The position numbers and the translations under genes were made by a program. From assembly GCA_001725355.1 (NCBI GenBank), contig MEGD01000008.1:1-64000 (forward strand): a DNA stretch of 64,000 bases, written 5' to 3'. Source of the DNA: Novosphingobium sp. SCN 66-18. Lineage in GTDB: Bacteria; Pseudomonadota; Alphaproteobacteria; Sphingomonadales; Sphingomonadaceae. Below the pieces are notes generated by a model, which made no database searches, was not told where the DNA came from, and saw nothing but the letters and a program-made list of their open reading frames with translations. Within the stretch, counting starts at the first letter, position 1, and the number at the start of each line of letters is the position of its first letter. Positions 18,101 to 24,824 of the stretch are shown piece after piece.

Positions 18101-18313
18101 GGCCTGGTCCCGCTGCTGTTCGCGACGGGGCCGGGATCGGAAATCCAGAAGCCGCTGGCGATCGTGGTGATCGGCGGACTGATCTCGTCCACGCTGCTCA
18201 CGCTGGTCCTGCTGCCGATCCTGTACGAACGTTTCGGGGAATCGCGGGCCGAACGGGAGGCGGGAGACCGCGTTGCCATTGCTGGGAACGAAGGGGAGGA
18301 ATCCCATGCGTAA
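15185..18313 (+). CDS. RND efflux inner-membrane pump, heavy-metal-efflux (CzcA/CusA) type
   Basis: A 1042-residue proton-driven antiporter with the RND layout: TM1 at the N-terminus, two large periplasmic loops and two six-helix blocks. The N-terminus (LPIDAFPDISSTQVKI) and the loop sequence (MTPEEVESRVIAPIEMEMLG) are typical of the heavy-metal-efflux subfamily rather than AcrB. The TM4 signature at residues 393-409 reads AIAVGMLIDGAVVVVEN. It keeps the acidic pair D401/E408 of the proton relay but has Ala395 where CzcA-type zinc/cobalt pumps have the Asp of DFG. This puts it nearer the CusA-like or uncharacterised HME classes, so the ion cannot be assigned. It overlaps the outer-membrane factor gene by 8 bp. 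Confidence 0.92.
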   Translation: MLRRLVEKALSLRLVMIGLALVLAGAGAWSFVNLPIDAFPDISSTQVKIILKAPGMTPEEVESRVIAPIEMEMLGIPDQNVLRSVAKYAIADITIDFKDGTDIYWARNQVAERLNGAMGDLPNTVTGGLAPISTPLSDMYMFTLEGPQSLAEKRRALDWIIRPALRTVPGVADVNALGGHAETFEVSPDPAAMAAAGLTVSDLTAAIEGGNRNDGAGRLVTGEEALIVRSTGAIRTLEDLSAVVVRSSPSGIVRVSDLARVRIGSLTRYGAVTRDGKGEAVEGLVIGLKGADASKVVQGVKARLTEIAPSLPKGMSVSVFYDRSELIGHAVGTVEHALLEATVLVIVLLLLFLGDARASVIVALALPMAALLTFICMRAIGLTANLMSLGGLAIAVGMLIDGAVVVVENVVERLSDESHAKSGKLYNVLVASAEVATPVASGMAIIALVFLPLLTLEGLEGKLFAPVALTIVLALLSALVLSLTLVPVLAYYVLKVRLGHHEPWLMRQLGPRYAALLKGAFARKRLVFSIAGVSLLLTGVAYSMTGKTFLPTMDEGSVIVQLTKVPSISLPHSLDDDMKVQRAIRAKVPEVTEVIARTGSDELGLDPMGLNETDSFLKLKPRSEWRVNDKDWLVEEIRKVMEDLPGIQPTFTQPIEMRISEMLTGARGDLAIKLFGPDIGELSRLAGQIQQRLQTIPGTSEAVTVANDKVDYLQFDIDRAAAGRVGMPVNDLQDAMRAQVEGVRAGVVAEGVRRVPIVVRGDSGAQDAGVQSFADQLYRSPSGQLVRASDVARVSRVEGPVKLEHENGSRFAMIQAFVSGRDLVGYVDEAKADIARNVKLPAGYRIVWGGQFENQQRASARLALVLPISLAMIFVVLYATLRSVRASLLILVNIPFAMVGGMISLAMSGQYLSVPASVGFIALLGIAVLNGLVMVSYFRQLREGGMPLAEAVRRGAERRLRPVLMTATIAAFGLVPLLFATGPGSEIQKPLAIVVIGGLISSTLLTLVLLPILYERFGESRAEREAGDRVAIAGNEGEESHA

Positions 18314-19556
18314 GCGCGCGTTGCTGGCGCTTCCCGCGCTTCTGGCGGCCCTGCCCGCGCTGGCCGCGGACCCGGGCCTGCCCGAGACCGAGGCCGTGCG
18401 GGCCGCGCTCGACGCGCATCCCAGCGTGCAGGCGGCGGACGCGCGGGTCGATGCCGCCCGCGCCGAAGCCGGAGCATTGCGGCGGGGCACGCAGGAGTTC
18501 AATCTCTATACCAGCTACATGAGCCGCACGGTCGACCGGGAAGGGCGCTACAACGAGTTCGACGCGCAATTGACCCGCCCGGTGCGCCTGCCCGGCAAGG
18601 GGCGGCTCGACCGGCAGATCGGCGATCTGGGGATCGAGGCCGCGCACAACATGGCCGAGGACGCGCGGCATCAGGCAGCGCTGGTGCTGGCACAGGAATG
18701 GTGGGACTGGCTGGGCGCGGCGGAGGAAGCCAAAGTCGACCGGCAGGCGGTCAGCAATCTGGAAGCCACGCTCAAGGCCGTGCAGCGGCGCGTGGCGTTG
18801 CGCGATGCCGCGCAGCTGGAAGCCGATCAGGCCGCCGCCGCGCTGGGCACGGCGAAAGTCGCCGCCGCGCAGTCGGCGGGGCGGGCGCAACTCGCCCGCG
18901 TGCGGCTGGCAACCCATTTCGCCTCGTTGCCCTTGCCGGTGGAGGCGCCCGAAGTGCCACGCCCGGTCATGCCGGGCGAGAGCCTGGAAAGCTACGGCGC
19001 GCGGATGTTCGTGCGCAGCCACGAGATCGCGGCGGCGGAGGCGGAGCTGCACAAACGCGAAGCCATGGCCGAGCGCGTCCGGCAGGACCGGTTGGCCGAT
19101 CCCAGCGTGGGCGTGCGCCTGTTCTCCGAACGTGGCGGCATGGAAAAGGGCGCCGGCGTGATCTTCTCCATGCCGATCGGCGGCGGGCACCGCACCGCGC
19201 TGGCCGAGCAGGCTGATGCGCAGGCGAACGCGGCGCGCGCCGATGCGCTGGCCGCGCGCATGTCGGTGCAGGAAACGGCCAGCGGCGACATTGCCGAAGT
19301 GCGATTCCGGTATGAAAGCTGGCAGCGCGCGCGCGAAGCGCTGGATGCGCAGGTGGCGGCGCTGGTGAAGCTGCGGCGGGGGCAGGCAGCGGGCGAGATC
19401 GATCTGTCCGACGTGCTGTTCGGCGAGCGGCAGGTGCAGGACGCGTTCCGCGCCGAGGCCGCGGCACGCACCGAGGCGATGCGGATGCTGACGCGCATCC
19501 GCATCGACAGCCACGAATTGTGGATCGGCGATGCAGAGGATGCGGCGAAGCAATAG
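18306..19556 (+). CDS. TolC-family outer-membrane efflux protein (CzcC-like)
   Basis: A 416-residue outer-membrane channel completing the tripartite pump. The signal peptide reads RALLALPALLAALPALAA. The two repeats of long coiled helices are rich in Ala/Glu/Arg heptads (AADARVDAARAEAGALRRG, then AEAELHKREAMAERVRQDRL), typical of the CzcC/TolC fold. No lipobox is present. ATG at 18306 sits behind AGGGGAGGAAT inside the end of the pump gene, so translation is coupled. It is the last gene of the operon, followed by an intergenic repeat and a strong bidirectional terminator. Confidence 0.85.
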   Translation: MRKRALLALPALLAALPALAADPGLPETEAVRAALDAHPSVQAADARVDAARAEAGALRRGTQEFNLYTSYMSRTVDREGRYNEFDAQLTRPVRLPGKGRLDRQIGDLGIEAAHNMAEDARHQAALVLAQEWWDWLGAAEEAKVDRQAVSNLEATLKAVQRRVALRDAAQLEADQAAAALGTAKVAAAQSAGRAQLARVRLATHFASLPLPVEAPEVPRPVMPGESLESYGARMFVRSHEIAAAEAELHKREAMAERVRQDRLADPSVGVRLFSERGGMEKGAGVIFSMPIGGGHRTALAEQADAQANAARADALAARMSVQETASGDIAEVRFRYESWQRAREALDAQVAALVKLRRGQAAGEIDLSDVLFGERQVQDAFRAEAAARTEAMRMLTRIRIDSHELWIGDAEDAAKQ

Positions 19557-19584
19557 CGCCGGGGGACATTCGGCGTCGCTGGAA

Positions 19585-19659
19585 AGCCCACCCCCAGCCG
19601 GCGGGAGGGGAGCGAGACTTGCGCCGCCAGAGGCGGCGTTAGTCGCAGCGGGGTGGGCT
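19585..19659. repeat. inverted-repeat intergenic element (REP-like)
   Basis: Arms AGCCCACCCC (19585-19594) and GGGGTGGGCT (19650-19659) are perfect inverted copies. They enclose an internal hairpin CGCCGCC-AGA-GGCGGCG at 19622-19638. The C-run/G-run style matches short palindromic elements I remember scattered between sphingomonad genes. Copy number cannot be judged from this window. Confidence 0.5.
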
Positions 19660-19690
19660 CTGCCTTTGCAAGCGAAGCGACAATCGCTAA

Positions 19691-19720
19691 AAAAAGGGCG
19701 GGAAATGACCCGCCCTTTTT
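19691..19720. terminator. bidirectional Rho-independent terminator
   Basis: A perfect 12-bp stem (AAAAAGGGCGGG at 19691-19702, CCCGCCCTTTTT at 19709-19720) with loop AAATGA has T-tracts for both strands. It separates the efflux operon on the plus strand from the convergent cytochrome operon on the minus strand. Confidence 0.92.
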
Positions 19721-19724
19721 CGTA

Positions 19725-20447
19725 TCACATGTAGGATTCTTCCGCCGAGGGCGGCGGCGCTTGCCACGCCTGCTTCGCCTGTTCGAGCGAGAACGGCGCG
19801 CCCAGCGCGATCCAGCCGGCGAACGCGGCAGCGAGTATCACGCTGAGGATCAAACGCCACGCCGGGGCGAACGTGGGCTGTTCGACGGCTTGCGTGAAAG
19901 CCTTGTGCCCGGACAGCATCGGGTGGATCAGATTGTCGCGCTTCACGAACAGGTAGAACAGGACCGCGGCGACGTGGAGGGCCACGAACAGCAGCAGGAT
20001 ATTGAACACGACCTCGTGCGCTTCGCCTGCCGCATCGCCCGTATCGTAGGAAACGAAATGGTTGAGCGGGCCGGAAGCGACCGCATCGGTGTCCTGCGCG
20101 ATCAGTCCCAGGCCCACTTGCAGCGCCAGCAAGCCCAGCAGGACCAGCACGCTCCAGCCGCCCAGCGGGTTGTGTCCGACGATGGTCGGCGCCTTGCCTT
20201 CGCGCGATGCCCTGAGATAGGCGAGGACGGTGCCCGGCCCCTTCACGAAGCTGCCGAAGCGTGCGGTCGATCCGCCCAGGAAGCCCCACAACACGCGAAA
20301 CACCACCAGCCCCAGCATGACGAGGCCGATGGTCTTGTGCAGATCGATCCTGCCGTTTTCACCGGACCACCAGAGCGCGCCGAACAGTGCGACGACACTC
20401 CAGTGGAACAGGCGGACCGGCGCGTCCCAGAGCCGGACCTTGCCCAT
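19725..20447 (-). CDS. cytochrome b561/b6-type membrane protein
   Basis: A 240-residue di-heme cytochrome b of the Ni-hydrogenase CYTB/b561 family. It would pass electrons between the quinone pool and a periplasmic partner. Four helices carry candidate heme histidines at RLFHWSVVALF, LHKTIGLVMLG, a region around EAHEVVFNILLLFVALHV, and LHVAAVLFYLF. The usual family sequence VWDAPVRLFHW is nearly exact at the N-terminus (RLWDAPVRLFHW). It starts one base inside the stop of the upstream cytochrome c gene (TGATG), so the two form one redox unit, presumably with cytochrome c as donor or acceptor. An internal CAT at 20445 sets the start. Confidence 0.88.
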   Translation of the reverse strand: MGKVRLWDAPVRLFHWSVVALFGALWWSGENGRIDLHKTIGLVMLGLVVFRVLWGFLGGSTARFGSFVKGPGTVLAYLRASREGKAPTIVGHNPLGGWSVLVLLGLLALQVGLGLIAQDTDAVASGPLNHFVSYDTGDAAGEAHEVVFNILLLFVALHVAAVLFYLFVKRDNLIHPMLSGHKAFTQAVEQPTFAPAWRLILSVILAAAFAGWIALGAPFSLEQAKQAWQAPPPSAEESYM

Positions 20448-20905
20448 CAGTGGCGCTCGCGGAAGTTGTCGTGGCAGCCCTTGCACGCGCCGCCCACCGC
20501 CGGGAAGGCGGTACGGATGCGGTTAAGATCGCCGCTGCCGGCCGCTGTCTGGAGATCGCGCGCCTTCACGACGAGATTGCGCGCGGCGCCCTGGAAATCG
20601 GCCGGGCGCTGCCAGATGGCGGCGAGCGCTTCGGTCTTCACGCCCGATTCCGGGCCGGAGCCGCGCGGGAACCCGTGGCCCACGTGGCCGGCCGCCTGGT
20701 TCAGCAATTGGGCGCTGGTGCGGATCACGCCAAGGTCGGGCGCGGGCTTCTTCAGCTCCTCGCCGATAGCCTTCATCGCGCGGCCCAGCTGCTTGAAGTT
20801 CGCCTGGCGCGCGGCGACCGTTTCGGCCGGCGTGGCGGCGATCGCGGAAACCACGGTTCCCGAAGCGGCCAGCGCGGCGAGGGCGAGAACGATGTGCTTT
20901 TTCAT
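20447..20905 (-). CDS. periplasmic cytochrome c' / c556-type
   Basis: A 152-residue class II cytochrome c. A signal peptide ends at about SAIAATPAE. The mature protein is a four-helix bundle, with the heme site near the C-terminus (C141, C144, H145 in CKGCHDNFRERH) and an N-terminal helix of the FKQLGRAMKAIGEE type holding the possible axial Met. The C-terminal CxxCH placement is diagnostic for the c'/c556 family. It is translationally coupled to the cytochrome b gene downstream. The role may be electron transfer or gas binding; the sequence does not decide. Confidence 0.9.
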   Translation of the reverse strand: MKKHIVLALAALAASGTVVSAIAATPAETVAARQANFKQLGRAMKAIGEELKKPAPDLGVIRTSAQLLNQAAGHVGHGFPRGSGPESGVKTEALAAIWQRPADFQGAARNLVVKARDLQTAAGSGDLNRIRTAFPAVGGACKGCHDNFRERH

Positions 20906-20956
20906 CCGTGAAGGCTCCTTGGAAAATCCATCCGGGCATAGCGCAAAAACCGGGAC

Positions 20957-20979
20957 TTGCGACAGGGGATTTGTCGCAA
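20957..20979. promoter_or_regulatory. perfect inverted repeat upstream of cytochrome operon
   Basis: TTGCGACA (20957-20964) and TGTCGCAA (20972-20979) are perfect 8-bp inverted arms with a 7-base spacer. They lie 52-75 bp upstream of the cytochrome c start and 45-67 bp downstream of the folD stop. It could be a dimeric operator for a redox regulator or a hairpin in the folD 3' end. It is not followed by a T-tract on either strand. Confidence 0.4.
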
Positions 20980-21023
20980 ACCGTATCCGTTCTCCCGCCC
21001 TTTTTAGAGGGCTTTCCTTCGTG

Positions 21024-21896
21024 TCAGGCGTTGCTTGATCCGCTGGCGATCCGCGCGGCGCGCACGGTGTTGGCCAGCAGGCAGGCAATGGTCATCGGTC
21101 CGACGCCGCCGGGCACCGGCGTTACCGCGCGCGCATGTTCCAGTTCGTGCGTGGCGCAATCGCCGACGATCTTCGAGGAGCCATCGTGATCGGTGACCCG
21201 GGTGATGCCCACGTCGATCACCACCGCACCGGGCTTGACCCAGTAGCCGCGCACCAGTTGCGGCGCGCCGGCGGCGGCGACGATGATATCGGCCTTGCGC
21301 GCCACATCGGGCAGGTCGCGCGTTTCGATGTGGGTGACGGTAACGGTCGCCTCGCGTTCGAGCAGCAGCATCGATACCGGCTTGCCGACGATGTTCGACT
21401 TGCCGATCACCACCGCGTTGAGGCCACGGTAATCGTCGATCACGCTGTCGAGCAGCATCATGATGCCCAGCGGCGTGCAGGGCACCAGCCCGCCGGTGCC
21501 GGTCGAAAGGCGGCCGACGTTGACGGGGTGGAACCCGTCGACATCCTTGAGCGGGCTGATCCGGTCGAGCACGCGCGCGGCATCGATGCCGGCGGGCAGC
21601 GGCAGCTGGACGAGAATGCCATGTACCGCCGGATCCGCGTTGAGCTGGTCGATCAGCGCGTGGAGTTCGCCTTCCGCCGTCGTTGCCGGCATGCGGTGCT
21701 CGAACGAGACGATCCCGGCCTTGCGGCACTGGGCGATCTTGCGGCCGACATAGACTTCGCTGGCGGGATCGTTGCCGACCAGCACCACGGCAAGGCCGGG
21801 CGGCGTACCGGTTTCCGTCACGATCTGCCGGACTTCGTCCGCTGTGCGCTCGGTCAGCGCGCGCGCCATGGCTTTGCCATCGATGATCTGGGCCAT
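21024..21896 (-). CDS. folD: bifunctional methylene-THF dehydrogenase / cyclohydrolase
   Basis: A 290-residue cytosolic one-carbon enzyme interconverting 5,10-methylene-THF and 10-formyl-THF with NADP. The catalytic region (GNDPASEVYVGRKIAQC) has the conserved Tyr and Lys. The substrate motif is VHGILVQLPLPAG, and the nucleotide site is VVIGKSNIVGKPVSMLL. The closing signature PVPGGVGPMTIACLLANTV is exact for FolD. Length is normal. It is monocistronic, preceded by an AT-richer region with a palindrome and a candidate small RNA. Confidence 0.98.
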   Translation of the reverse strand: MAQIIDGKAMARALTERTADEVRQIVTETGTPPGLAVVLVGNDPASEVYVGRKIAQCRKAGIVSFEHRMPATTAEGELHALIDQLNADPAVHGILVQLPLPAGIDAARVLDRISPLKDVDGFHPVNVGRLSTGTGGLVPCTPLGIMMLLDSVIDDYRGLNAVVIGKSNIVGKPVSMLLLEREATVTVTHIETRDLPDVARKADIIVAAAGAPQLVRGYWVKPGAVVIDVGITRVTDHDGSSKIVGDCATHELEHARAVTPVPGGVGPMTIACLLANTVRAARIASGSSNA

Positions 21897-21969
21897 CTGT
21901 CATCTCCCCCTGCGTACCGGAACTGCGTGCCGGAATTTCGTCCGGATCGGAGCCGGCGGCTAGCATAAA

Positions 21970-21988
21970 TTGTATGTGTTGCATACAA
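21970..21988. promoter_or_regulatory. inverted repeat upstream of folD
   Basis: TTGTATG-N5-CATACAA lies about 75 bp upstream of the folD start. The arms resemble the TTGTA/TACAA half-sites of GntR-family operators, but no such regulator is in the window. It is reported as a symmetric site only. Confidence 0.35.
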
Positions 21989-22023
21989 AATTTGCGCCAG
22001 GGCCGAGCAGGCGCAACAAGGAC

Positions 22024-22057
22024 AAAAAAAGGGGCCGACCAGTTGCCCGGTCGGCCC
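22024..22057 (-). terminator. strong minus-strand terminator in gene-free region
   Basis: Read on the minus strand, GGGCCGACC (22057-22049), an 8-base loop and GGTCGGCCC (22040-22032) are followed by a run of seven Ts (22030-22024). It lies 256 bases downstream of the FAD-protein stop codon, further than expected for that gene alone. Confidence 0.85.
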
Positions 22058-22175
22058 TTGAAAGTTTGGGAGAGGATGCCTGAAAGGCCTGCTCCATATG
22101 GGTTGGTTACGAATTGTGTGCAAGTGCGAAATAAAAATACCTTAATGCACTTTTTGCAACTGCAAGACGTTTCGT
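22024..22175 (-). ncRNA. candidate trans-acting small RNA with CU-rich anti-Shine-Dalgarno motif
   Basis: The 416-bp stretch 21897-22312 has no gene. On the minus strand an AT-rich segment (22110-22190, containing TATATTAT as a possible -10 element) is followed by about 150 nt ending in the strong terminator at 22057-22024. Upstream of the terminator is a single-stranded-looking stretch, GCATCCTCTCCCAAACTTT (22079-22061). The CCUCUCCC core can pair with Shine-Dalgarno sequences, as in many alphaproteobacterial sRNAs. A small hairpin GCC-TTTCA-GGC precedes it. The 5' end is a guess. The alternative is a long 3' UTR of the FAD-protein gene. The rest of the region shows only the folD palindrome and a plus-strand TATAAT at 22180. 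Confidence 0.4.
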
Positions 22176-22312
22176 CGTGTATAATATATGAAAATCAATA
22201 CATTGTGCTGTCGAAACGAGCCGGCAGGCCCCGCCGAGCCTGATCCTGAACCGCAAAATCCTTCCTGAAGTGTCTCGCTGGCGAGACGGATGTTGCGAAA
22301 GCGAATGGTGCG

Positions 22313-23947
22313 TCAGGCCTCCGCGCTTTGCCCGGTCATGTCCAGCGCCAGCGCTTCGGCCACGCGGATGCCGTCCACCGCCGCCGAGAGAATGCCGCCC
22401 GCATAGCCCGCGCCCTCGCCTGCGGGATAAAGACCGCGCGTGTTCACGCTCTGGAAGTCGGCCCCGCGCCGGATGCGGATGGGGGACGATGTGCGCGTCT
22501 CCACCCCGGTCAGCACCACGTCGGGGTGATCGTATCCGGGAACCTGCCGGCCGAACGCGGGCAGCGCCTCGCGGATCGATTCGATCACGAAGTCCGGCAG
22601 GCATTGCGAAAGATCAGTCAGGTGAACGCCGGGCTGGTAGGACGGTGTGACGTCCCCGAACGTGGTGGAGGGGCGGCCGGCCAGGAAATCGCCCAGCTTC
22701 TGCCCCGGCGCCTTGTAGTTCGATCCGCCGGCGACATAGGCCAGCGATTCCCAGTGGCGTTGATAGGCGATGCCCGCCAGCGGGCCGCCGGGATAATCGC
22801 GATCCGGGCTGATATCGACGACGATGCCGGAATTGGCGTTGAATTCGGCGCGCGAATACTGGCTCATGCCGTTGGTGACGACCCGCCCTTCCTCGCTCGT
22901 CGCGGCGACCACGCGGCCGCCGGGACACATGCAGAAGCTATAGACCGTGCGGCCGTTGGAACACTGGTGCGAGATCGAATAGGCGGCGGCGCCCAGGATC
23001 GGGCTGCCGGCGCCAGGACCATAGCGGGCCTTGTCGATCCAGCTTTGCGGGTGTTCGATCCGCACGCCGATGGCGAAGGGCTTGGCTTCCACGTACACGC
23101 CGCGATCGTGCAGGACATGGAACGTATCGCGCGCGCTGTGGCCCACCGCGAGCACGACATGGCTGGCCGGCAGGAACTCGCCAGTGCTGAGGTGCAGGCC
23201 CCGGATCTTGCGCGTGCCGTCGGCGGCGGTTTCGATTTCGAAATCCTCGACGCGGGTCTGGAAGCGGTATTCGCCGCCCAGTGCCTCGATCGTTTCGCGG
23301 ATGCTCATGACCATGGTGACGAGCCGGAAGGTGCCGATATGCGGATGCGCTTCGGTCAGGATGTCGTCCGGCGCGCCCGCTTTGACGAATTCGACCAGCA
23401 CCTTGCGGCCCAGATGGCGCGGGTCCTTGATCCGGCTGTAGAGCTTGCCGTCGGAGAACGTGCCCGCGCCGCCTTCGCCGAACTGGACGTTCGATTCCGG
23501 CGTCAGCACGCTGCGGCGCCACAGGCCCCAGGTATCCTTGGTCCGTTCGCGCACCGCCTTGCCGCGCTCGATGATGATCGGGCGGAACCCCATCTGCGCC
23601 AGGATCAGGGCCGCCAGCAGCCCGCAGGGGCCGGCGCCGATGACCACGGGGCGGGGGGCGTCGGCCGGCGCGGGTGCCGTAGTAACGAAGCGATAGGCGG
23701 TATCGGGCGTGGGGCGGACGTGCGGATCGCCAGCGAGGCGGGCGAGGACGGCCGCTTCGTCGGTCAGCGTCACGTCGATCGCATAGACCAGCTTGATCGC
23801 GCTCTTGCGCCGCGCGTCGTTGCCGCGCCGGGCGATGGCGTAGCGCACGAGTTCGGCGGGCGTGATGCCCAGCCGTTCGACGATCGCGTCTTCCAGCGCC
23901 TGGGGCGTATGGTCCAGCGGCAGCTTGAGTTCGGTAATGCGCAGCAT
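22313..23947 (-). CDS. FAD-dependent dehydrogenase of the COG2509 type
   Basis: A 544-residue flavoprotein of unknown substrate. An N-terminal extension of about 95 residues (MLRITELKLPLDH onward) precedes the Rossmann motif VVIGAGPCGLLAALILAQMG, with the glycines at 103-109. Then come the conserved segments VQFGEGGAGTFSDGKLY, YSFCMCPGGRVVAA with its CMCPGG cysteines, and the C-terminal FAD motif TRGLYPAGEGAGYAGGI. This architecture is that of the uncharacterised COG2509 FAD-dependent dehydrogenases found widely in bacteria. The ATG at 23947 matches the conserved N-terminus. The gene is monocistronic and divergent from modA. Confidence 0.85.
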   Translation of the reverse strand: MLRITELKLPLDHTPQALEDAIVERLGITPAELVRYAIARRGNDARRKSAIKLVYAIDVTLTDEAAVLARLAGDPHVRPTPDTAYRFVTTAPAPADAPRPVVIGAGPCGLLAALILAQMGFRPIIIERGKAVRERTKDTWGLWRRSVLTPESNVQFGEGGAGTFSDGKLYSRIKDPRHLGRKVLVEFVKAGAPDDILTEAHPHIGTFRLVTMVMSIRETIEALGGEYRFQTRVEDFEIETAADGTRKIRGLHLSTGEFLPASHVVLAVGHSARDTFHVLHDRGVYVEAKPFAIGVRIEHPQSWIDKARYGPGAGSPILGAAAYSISHQCSNGRTVYSFCMCPGGRVVAATSEEGRVVTNGMSQYSRAEFNANSGIVVDISPDRDYPGGPLAGIAYQRHWESLAYVAGGSNYKAPGQKLGDFLAGRPSTTFGDVTPSYQPGVHLTDLSQCLPDFVIESIREALPAFGRQVPGYDHPDVVLTGVETRTSSPIRIRRGADFQSVNTRGLYPAGEGAGYAGGILSAAVDGIRVAEALALDMTGQSAEA

Positions 23948-24021
23948 GGCCCCGTCCCTAGTCCGCCACGCGCCGCAGGGAAAGCCGGCAAACTTTTTGC
24001 GTGACGGGGTGATGCGTGTGG

Positions 24022-24041
24022 CTATATCCGGAAAAATATAG
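24022..24041. promoter_or_regulatory. Mo-box-like palindrome upstream of modABC
   Basis: CTATAT-N8-ATATAG is a perfect palindrome 14 bp before the modA start, between modA and the divergent FAD-protein gene. ModE/MopAB-type Mo-boxes share this TATAT...ATATA symmetry, so repression of modABC by molybdate-loaded ModE is the likely meaning. No modE gene lies in the window. Confidence 0.6.
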
Positions 24042-24054
24042 AAACGAGTACCTG

Positions 24055-24816
24055 ATGCTGAAGCTGCTTTCCGCCCTTGTTGCCCTGATGCTGGCGCTGA
24101 CCGGCTGTTCGGCATTTGCAGCGCCGCCCGTGGTTCTGGCGGCGGCGAGCCTGCAGGAGTCGTTGAATGCCGCGGCCGATGCCTGGGCGCGCAAGGGGCA
24201 TGAGCGCCCGGTCATCTCCTTCGCCGGATCGTCCGCGCTCGCCCGCCAGATCGAGGCGGGCGCGCCGGCCGACCTGTTCATTTCCGCCGACGAGGAATGG
24301 ATGGACCATGTCGCGGCGCGCGGTCTGGTACGGAAGGGGACGCGGGCGGCGTTTCTCAGCAATCGGCTGGTGCTGGTTTCGCCGGCGGCGAACCGGCTTT
24401 CGTTCGTGATCGGACCACGCTTTCCGCTGGCGCGCGCGCTTGGCGGCACCGGGCGGCTGGCCATGGCGGATCCCGATGCCGTCCCGGCCGGGCGCTATGG
24501 CCGGGAAGCGCTGACCCGGCTGGGCGTGTGGCCAAGCGTGCAGGCGCGCGTGGCCAGGGCCGAAAACGTGCGCGCCGCCATGGCGCTGGTCGAACGCGGT
24601 GCGGCGCCGCTCGGCGTGGTCTATGCCACCGACGCGCGCGCCAGCGCAGGGGTGCGCATCGCTGGCTGGTTCCCCGCGAACAGCCACACGCCGATCACCT
24701 ATCCGATCGCGCAACTGAGCGGCTCGCGCGCGCCCGATGCCGCCGGGTTCGAACGCTTCCTGCTCTCGCGCGAAGGCAAGGCGATCTTCGCGCGGTTCGG
24801 CTTCGGCACGCGGTAA
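24055..24816 (+). CDS. modA: molybdate ABC transporter substrate-binding protein
   Basis: A 253-residue periplasmic protein that binds molybdate/tungstate and delivers it to ModB. A lipobox-like signal (LALTGCSAFA, Cys18) suggests either lipid anchoring or normal cleavage after AFA. The mature protein has the oxyanion-binding segments VLAAASLQESLNAAADAW, ISFAGSSALARQIEAGAP with its Gly-Ser-Ser, LFISADEEWMD and GVVYATDARA. Length is usual. ATG at 24055 is used. The Mo-box-like palindrome sits just upstream. It ends 8 bp before modB, so modA-modB-modC form one operon. Confidence 0.95.
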   Translation: MLKLLSALVALMLALTGCSAFAAPPVVLAAASLQESLNAAADAWARKGHERPVISFAGSSALARQIEAGAPADLFISADEEWMDHVAARGLVRKGTRAAFLSNRLVLVSPAANRLSFVIGPRFPLARALGGTGRLAMADPDAVPAGRYGREALTRLGVWPSVQARVARAENVRAAMALVERGAAPLGVVYATDARASAGVRIAGWFPANSHTPITYPIAQLSGSRAPDAAGFERFLLSREGKAIFARFGFGTR

Positions 24817-24824
24817 GGCGCTTG

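Noticed and set aside
22180-22185. Perfect TATAAT as a plus-strand promoter
   Set aside because: No gene follows on the plus strand before 24055, and the only upstream TTG hexamer (TTGCAA) has a 20-bp spacer. It is probably part of the AT-rich patch used by the minus strand.
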